In this document: in pieces, positions 59,380 to 64,000 of the stretch | How the letters are laid out: each line of letters opens with the position of its first letter | Numbering within the stretch: position 1 is the stretch's first letter | From: Paenibacillus cellulositrophicus | GTDB taxonomy: Bacteria; Bacillota; Bacilli; Paenibacillales; Paenibacillaceae | Direction: 5' to 3' | Length of the DNA: 64,000 nucleotides | Assembly: GCF_009363095.1 (NCBI RefSeq) | Contig: NZ_CP045295.1 | Span: 2,542,001-2,606,000 of the forward strand | Made by a program: the position numbers and the translations under genes | The notes under the pieces: model-generated | Databases searched by the model: none | Told to the model about the DNA's origin: nothing | Seen by the model: only the letters and a program-made list of their open reading frames with translations

Positions 59380-60225
59380 ATGAGTAGGATAAAGACGGAT
59401 ATGTTATCTGTGCCTGGAGCAAACATCCACTATGAGGTGCGCGGGGAAGGGCCTATACTTCTGATGATTCACGGGGGATGCGGTGACGCCGATGTATTTC
59501 AGGAGGTCGCGGACCATCTCGCCGATCAGTACACCGTCGTCACTTACGACCGCCGGGGCCACTCCCGCAGCAAACTCACCAATCCGGCTGAAGATTACCG
59601 GATCGAGACGCACAGTGACGATGCTCACCGACTCTTGGCTGCTTTAACCGATGAGCCAGCATACGTTTTCGGAAGCAGTTCCGGGGCAGTCATTGGACTT
59701 GATCTGACGATGCGCTATCCCGGACAAGTGCGTGTGTTGATTCCGCATGAACCGCCTTTGCTGGATCTTTTACACGGCGATGAACGATTACAGGCCAAGA
59801 TGATCATGGAAGACTTGATCGCAGATCACCGCAAGTTAGGCTTATTTCCCGCTTTTATCAAGTTCACTTCAGCCATTGGACTTCGAGATGATGACGGCCC
59901 CAGCCCTTCTTCGCCGCCGAGCGATGAGCAAAAGGAGCGCATGATTGCAAATATGGAATACTTCATGGCGAAGGAAGCTCCGGGCGTGCTCGGATATGCT
60001 TTCAAGCTGGAGCAGCTCCAAACTGCGCTATTTCTTTCTACGGCACAAGTCCGCCCCGCTGTAGGCAGAACCTCCAGACAGTACTTTCCCGCCCGCTCCG
60101 CTGAAGGATTGGCAGAACGTTTGGAGGTAGACATTGCCGAGTTCCCGGAGAATCACATTGGCTACCAAGTGCAGCCAAAACCGTTTGCCGAGCGGCTGAA
60201 AGACGTTTTGAGTTCACTAAGATAG
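59380..60225 (+). CDS. Alpha/beta hydrolase
   Basis: A 281-residue hydrolase. The oxyanion region is in LLMIHGGCGDADVF, the nucleophile Ser in VFGSSSGAVIG (GxSxG), and a late His in EFPENHIGYQ completes a Ser-His-acid triad. It probably cleaves an ester or similar bond; the substrate is unknown. AAGGAGGAGATGAA precedes the ATG at 59380; an upstream in-frame ATG at 59353 overlaps the ribosome site and is discounted. It is monocistronic and ends in a terminator. Confidence 0.88.
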   Translation: MSRIKTDMLSVPGANIHYEVRGEGPILLMIHGGCGDADVFQEVADHLADQYTVVTYDRRGHSRSKLTNPAEDYRIETHSDDAHRLLAALTDEPAYVFGSSSGAVIGLDLTMRYPGQVRVLIPHEPPLLDLLHGDERLQAKMIMEDLIADHRKLGLFPAFIKFTSAIGLRDDDGPSPSSPPSDEQKERMIANMEYFMAKEAPGVLGYAFKLEQLQTALFLSTAQVRPAVGRTSRQYFPARSAEGLAERLEVDIAEFPENHIGYQVQPKPFAERLKDVLSSLR

Positions 60226-60271
60226 TGTACACGCATTTATTTTTAAACCCTTTTCTCTGGCACTATACAGG

Positions 60272-60309
60272 AAAAGCCAAGAAGGCGATGTTCTCCCTCT
60301 TGGCTTTTT
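60272..60309. terminator. Terminator of alpha/beta hydrolase gene
   Basis: AAAAGCCAAGA and TCTTGGCTTTTT around a ~16-base loop. Confidence 0.75.
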
Positions 60310-60385
60310 CCCTATCTCGTAATGACAGAGGAATGTCAGCGACAATAACGTTGGTAGCTGCGCCAACGTTGGACTAACTGAATAG

Positions 60386-60931
60386 CTATTTTAAGAGCCA
60401 GTTAACAGCCTCTAGTACATTTTCAGCTACAAAATCTGGAGCAGCTTCAAGCCATTCTCCAAAAAATTGATTATTGCGATATTTGGCCAAATCCTTCTCG
60501 CCAGAACCTGTTTTTACTAACACCTTGATACACCCTGCTCTTTGGGCAGCAATCATATCGGTCCACCTATCTCCAATAACAGCACAATGCTTCAACTCCA
60601 GATCGTTATCTACTGCTGCCTGAATGAGCAAAGCCGACGAGGGTTTGCGGCAGGTACAGCCCTCCTCATGTTGGTGCGGGCATATGTATACATGATCAAA
60701 ACCAAAGGAAGTTAGTTCGTCCTGAAAGTCGCCAATCGTTGCATCTCCACGAGATATACCGGGTTGATTTGTAAAAGCGTAAATTGGTATCCCAGCACTC
60801 ACAAGGACTTCAAACGATTGTTTGGCGAAAGGAAATAATTTAAAAGTACCGGGGTATATAACCTCTTCAGAACCACCAATAGTCCCATCCCTGTCAATAA
60901 ATACAGCCTGAATTTTCCTCGAAGTTGACAT
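60386..60931 (-). CDS. HAD-IIIA family phosphatase (GmhB/HisB-N-like)
   Basis: A 181-residue HAD phosphatase. The catalytic Asp pair is in FIDRDGTIGG, Thr/Asn in AFTNQPGISRG, the late Asp in GDRWTDMIAA. A zinc-type loop (CPHQHEEGCTCRKP) as in D,D-heptose-1,7-bisphosphate 7-phosphatase and histidinol-phosphatase is present. It hydrolyses a small phosphorylated sugar or alcohol; a specific substrate is not certain. It is alone on the minus strand. Confidence 0.87.
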   Translation of the reverse strand: MSTSRKIQAVFIDRDGTIGGSEEVIYPGTFKLFPFAKQSFEVLVSAGIPIYAFTNQPGISRGDATIGDFQDELTSFGFDHVYICPHQHEEGCTCRKPSSALLIQAAVDNDLELKHCAVIGDRWTDMIAAQRAGCIKVLVKTGSGEKDLAKYRNNQFFGEWLEAAPDFVAENVLEAVNWLLK

Positions 60932-60986
60932 GTGATCACCACCAAATTGTCCTTATTAGTTCTCTTCTCGGTTATTATTTTATAGC

Positions 60987-61976
60987 TCAGTTGTGAGTTT
61001 TTTGACTATGTTTTTCCTCTACTCCGGGGCTATTTCTGAAAGCTTTGATATCTTTAGATGGTGAAGATCCAAAAAGCCTGCGATATTCCCGGCTAAACTG
61101 CGATACATTTTCATAACCAACTTCCATAGCTGCTGCAGTCACATGAATTGCGCCACCCAGCATAAGACGCCTGGCTTCATAGAGCCGAAGCTGCTTTTGA
61201 TATTGTATAGGTCCTAATGTTGTTACGGTCTTAAATTTATGATGCAGCCCGGATACGCTCATGTTCGATAATTTTGCTAGTTCCTTTATGGTAATCGATT
61301 GAGCATAATTCTCTTTGATCCATGCGATGGCTTTGCCGATCCCCTCGTCTTGCTGATCCATCATGACTTGTTGAAAAAAAATATGCCCTGAATCCCCAGA
61401 GAGCAGCCGAAAGATCATCTCGCGTTTCATCAGAGAATACAAATAACGATTCGCATCGGGTTTCTCGATTAGCTTGAGAAGACGGTAAAAAGTTTCCACC
61501 AAACCTTCGTCGGCTGTCCCGACGTATGCTCCGGTATTCAACTTTTTATTTCTTGGTTTAAAATCAAGGCCAGCCTCCATAACCACAGAAGCGATCTCTT
61601 CCATCGTAAATTCAACGCGCAGACCGAAATAGGGTGATTGCTTGGTAGCCCCAATAATTTCTGCGGATGCCGGAATATCAATAACAGATACCAAGTAATC
61701 CCCAGCATGATAATCGATGACCTCATGGCCAAGATGAAGTTTCTTGGCACCCTGTAGAATCAGACAAATCGAAGGAGTCAAAACACCAGAAATTTCCGAA
61801 GTCTGCCGACTATACCGCATCGTCGTTAGAAACGGAATTATCGTCTTGGTACGACCCTCGACAAGGGTAATCCGTTTTGTAATCTCCAGCATTTGATCCA
61901 AATACATTTTGGATTGGGGGCTTTCCGTATATAAATGGTAGTACTTGATTTGCCGCTCTCCCACAATATTCACCAA
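60987..61976 (-). CDS. AraC family transcriptional regulator
   Basis: A 329-residue protein. An AraC-type N-terminal cupin sensor (STPSICLILQGAKKLHLGHEVIDYHAGDYLVSVID-like segment) and a C-terminal HTH (KELAKLSNMSVSGLHHKFKTVTTLGPIQYQKQLRLYEARRLML; VGYENVSQFSREYRRLFGSSP). The frame opens with TTG and GTG at 61976-61971 without a clear ribosome site; an ATG at residue 24 is an alternative start. It is divergent from the SDR gene at 62171 and likely its activator. Confidence 0.85.
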   Translation of the reverse strand: MVNIVGERQIKYYHLYTESPQSKMYLDQMLEITKRITLVEGRTKTIIPFLTTMRYSRQTSEISGVLTPSICLILQGAKKLHLGHEVIDYHAGDYLVSVIDIPASAEIIGATKQSPYFGLRVEFTMEEIASVVMEAGLDFKPRNKKLNTGAYVGTADEGLVETFYRLLKLIEKPDANRYLYSLMKREMIFRLLSGDSGHIFFQQVMMDQQDEGIGKAIAWIKENYAQSITIKELAKLSNMSVSGLHHKFKTVTTLGPIQYQKQLRLYEARRLMLGGAIHVTAAAMEVGYENVSQFSREYRRLFGSSPSKDIKAFRNSPGVEEKHSQKTHN

Positions 61977-62170
61977 CTTTACTTTGATAGATCCTCAGAT
62001 GCTCGTTGAAACCTTTCTTGTAATCGTAACTTAATTTTGGATAAAGGCAAAGAACGGTTCCTGTCATTTGCAGTTTTGAGCAAGTTTTAAGCAGAAACTA
62101 ACTATCTCCATATATCCATTCAAGTCATAATGACCTTGAGATTAGAAAATCAAGAAAGAAGGAAATCACA

Positions 62171-63124
62171 ATGCCGGAGTCCTCATTGATTACAACCCCG
62201 TTTCATTCCGAATCGACAGCAAGCGATGTCGTTGCAGGGATCAATCTTGCGGGTCGCAGAGCTGTCGTGACGGGAGCCACATCCGGAATCGGCCTTGAAA
62301 CAGCCCGAGCTTTGGCTGAAACGGGCGCCGAAGTGACACTAGCTGTTCGCAATCTCAATGCGGGAAAGCTCGCAGCCGAAGATATTGCTGTAACCACGAG
62401 TAATCCACTCGTTAAGGTAATGCCATTAAATCTTACCGATCGATCCTCGATAGCCTCATTCGTTGCTTCATGGAGTGGGCCGCTGCACATCTTGATCAAC
62501 AACGCGGGTATCATGGCAACGCCCGAGACGCGAACTCCTGAAGGATGGGAGCTTCAATTCGCTACTAATCATTTGGGACATTTCGCTCTAGCCACCGGAC
62601 TTCACGATGCTCTAGCTGCAGCAGACGGCGCTCGCGTGGTCTCAGTTAGTTCTGCAGGGCATCTCCGCTCGCCGGTTGTGTTCGATGATATTCACTTCCT
62701 GCGCCGTCCCTATGACCCGTTTCTTGCCTACGGACAATCCAAAACAGCTAACATACTATTCGCCGTGGAAGCTTCAAAACGTTGGATCAATGAGGGTATC
62801 ACAGCAAATGCTTTGATGCCTGGCGGTGTGCGAACTCCGGGAGTTGACCGTATACAGATCACTCCCGAGCAGATCGAAAAGCTAAACAAGACTAGAACAG
62901 GCTATCCGGAAATCATCTGGAAGACCCCTCAACAGGGAGCCGCTACTTCCGCGCTATTGGCAACGTCTCCCTTGTTAAACGGTATCGGCGGCCGATATTT
63001 TGAAAACTGCAACGAGGTCGGACCACGTGTTGGAGAGACTCAGTCGGGGCTCGCCTCTTACGCAATGGATCCCGACGCGGCTGATGAATTGTGGAATGTG
63101 TCTATGGAATTAATGAACAGCTAA
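62171..63124 (+). CDS. SDR family oxidoreductase
   Basis: A 317-residue extended-length short-chain dehydrogenase of the retinol-dehydrogenase/oxidoreductase-like group. The nucleotide loop is TGATSGIGLETA near residue 36 (a ~30-residue N-terminal extension precedes it), NNAGIMA follows, then YGQSKTANILFA with the catalytic Tyr and Lys. The substrate is unknown. The start follows AAGAAGGAAATCACA. It is divergent from an AraC gene, suggesting inducible control. Confidence 0.88.
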   Translation: MPESSLITTPFHSESTASDVVAGINLAGRRAVVTGATSGIGLETARALAETGAEVTLAVRNLNAGKLAAEDIAVTTSNPLVKVMPLNLTDRSSIASFVASWSGPLHILINNAGIMATPETRTPEGWELQFATNHLGHFALATGLHDALAAADGARVVSVSSAGHLRSPVVFDDIHFLRRPYDPFLAYGQSKTANILFAVEASKRWINEGITANALMPGGVRTPGVDRIQITPEQIEKLNKTRTGYPEIIWKTPQQGAATSALLATSPLLNGIGGRYFENCNEVGPRVGETQSGLASYAMDPDAADELWNVSMELMNS

Positions 63125-63148
63125 TGAGTCACTAACCTATTTCATACA

Positions 63149-63173
63149 AAAAGACCCCTTTACGAGGGGTCTT
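63149..63173. terminator. Bidirectional terminator
   Basis: AAGACCCCT and AGGGGTCTT, 5-base loop, between convergent SDR and AraC genes. Confidence 0.75.
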
Positions 63174-63196
63174 ACGTTACGTTATTACATAATCGG

Positions 63197-64000
63197 CTAT
63201 ACCTTTTTTACCGGCCGCAGCACAGCATAACCATATCCTTCAGGGAAATGCCGTTGGTAGTCTTGTTTGATCCCTTCATCCCATTCGTAGCCCATACCTG
63301 TGAGGTCGAAGTTCCACGCCACTTCTTCAACGGTTCTCATCACAGCGCCATTATCCTTCAAATAGTCGAAAGGCGGGTGAAAAAAGACCAAATACTCCGA
63401 TTCCGGAATTTCCCTGCACTCCATCCCTTCCGGAATGGGCCCCTCGTACTCCAATGAAACAGGGATTCCATATAGGTACCCCTTTTGACCATTTTGGTAA
63501 AACCATCCCGCCGTCTGACCCAGTTGTCCAGGGAGGGTGTGATTGGACATACTCTCCAGCGTACCGCTGATCTCGTCACAAGAATGTCCCTTTTCCCAGA
63601 AGTCCCCATAGTTTGCTGCGGAAAGGTCCCAGATCCCGATAAATTTATGCGCCGGAATGAACTCGACTTTGATCTCCGCTGGTTGCAAATGCACCTTGCT
63701 CATCTTATCCCGCTCCTTGATCAAATAATGGTAAGGCGAGAATACCTCCTGACGAATAGCCAGCTTAATAGGGCGGGGAGCTTTTTGGTAGGCTGCGGGG
63801 GTGAGTTGAAAAGCTTTGTTGAACGCACGTGTGAACGCCTCTTGGGATGAGAACCCGTACTTTAAAGCAATATCCAGAACCCGCTGGTCCGTGTCACGGA
63901 GCTCCAGGGCGGCTCGACTGATTCTTCGAGTCCAGACGTAATCCCGTAATGTTGTCCCGGTCAATTGGTTGAACTGCCTGGAACAATAATAAGGGGAATA
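63197..64000 (-). CDS. AraC-GyrI-like regulator, 5' end outside window
   Basis: 268 codons are inside the window and the frame stays open to the right edge, so the N-terminal ~20-25 residues lie outside. The N-terminal part is an AraC DNA-binding domain (SRQFNQLTGTTLRDYVWTRRISRAAL; LKYGFSSQEAFTRAFNKAFQLTPAAYQ). The C-terminal ~150 residues are a GyrI-like/SOUL ligand domain (FIPAHKFIGIWDLS, YLYGIPVSLEYEGPIPEGMEC), as in Rob/BmrR-type multidrug sensors. Probably binds amphipathic cations or drugs and activates resistance genes; targets unknown. Confidence 0.88.
   Translation of the reverse strand, partial: YSPYYCSRQFNQLTGTTLRDYVWTRRISRAALELRDTDQRVLDIALKYGFSSQEAFTRAFNKAFQLTPAAYQKAPRPIKLAIRQEVFSPYHYLIKERDKMSKVHLQPAEIKVEFIPAHKFIGIWDLSAANYGDFWEKGHSCDEISGTLESMSNHTLPGQLGQTAGWFYQNGQKGYLYGIPVSLEYEGPIPEGMECREIPESEYLVFFHPPFDYLKDNGAVMRTVEEVAWNFDLTGMGYEWDEGIKQDYQRHFPEGYGYAVLRPVKKV

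Overview
The window looks like a chromosomal segment of a Paenibacillus-type bacterium (Firmicutes, Paenibacillaceae). The evidence is strong AAGGAGG-type ribosome binding sites with some GTG and TTG starts, an S-layer-homology (SLH) anchored glycoside hydrolase, several 'stalk' (copper amine oxidase N-terminal-like) proteins, MmyB-like XRE regulators paired with aldo/keto reductases, DinB proteins and ECF41 sigma factors. No rRNA, tRNA, CRISPR array, complete insertion sequence or phage module was seen. I count about 64 genes. Two are broken (an MFS exporter with a one-base frameshift, a GNAT remnant), one is N-terminally shortened (AraC at 25 kb), one runs off the right edge, and one (37.6 kb) is doubtful.

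Layout. 0-16 kb: small stress or detoxification units, each a regulator beside an enzyme or exporter (SDR; AraC/SRPBCC; MarR/amidohydrolase; ArsR/MFS; DinB and WYL; TetR/broken MFS/aldo-keto reductase/XRE/SDR), then a pentapeptide protein and an ECF41 sigma factor with azoreductase. 17-20.6 kb: a three-gene TelA/VWA/membrane-protein operon behind a possible ECF-type promoter. 21-24 kb: a second ArsR/MFS locus with a flavin monooxygenase. 24-31 kb: acetyltransferases, a GNAT relic, AraC/VOC pair, stalk protein, EVE protein, an AT-rich lipoprotein, and a second XRE/aldo-keto reductase pair. 31.7-36.2 kb: a 1500-residue SLH / beta-helix / GH26 mannanase / carbohydrate-binding protein. 36-44 kb: a lone ketosynthase III, GNAT, a 37-residue peptide unit, cell-wall amidase, DUF4241 and stalk proteins, and a TetR-controlled SDR/epimerase pair. 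44.5-46.7 kb: a second ECF41 sigma factor overlapping an FAD amine-oxidase/desaturase-like gene. 47.8-57.6 kb: a sugar ABC importer without ATPase, its AraC regulator, an acyltransferase and two Gfo/Idh/MocA dehydrogenases. 57.8-59.2 kb: a sulfur-type DUF302/rhodanese operon with a CsoR/CstR-like operator. 59-64 kb: hydrolase, HAD phosphatase, AraC, SDR and an AraC-GyrI gene cut by the window edge.

Regulatory DNA gives the most informative signals. The two ArsR loci share one operator family (six sites). The two ECF41 operons each have a TGTCACA-N16-(C/T)GTC promoter. The ABC importer and the distant Gfo/Idh operon share a nearly identical 62-bp promoter module carrying AraC-type repeats and a cre-like box, so they are probably one regulon. 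Several palindromes lie exactly between -35 and -10 elements. Fifteen transcription regulators or sigma factors in 64 kb suggest many small, separately controlled units.
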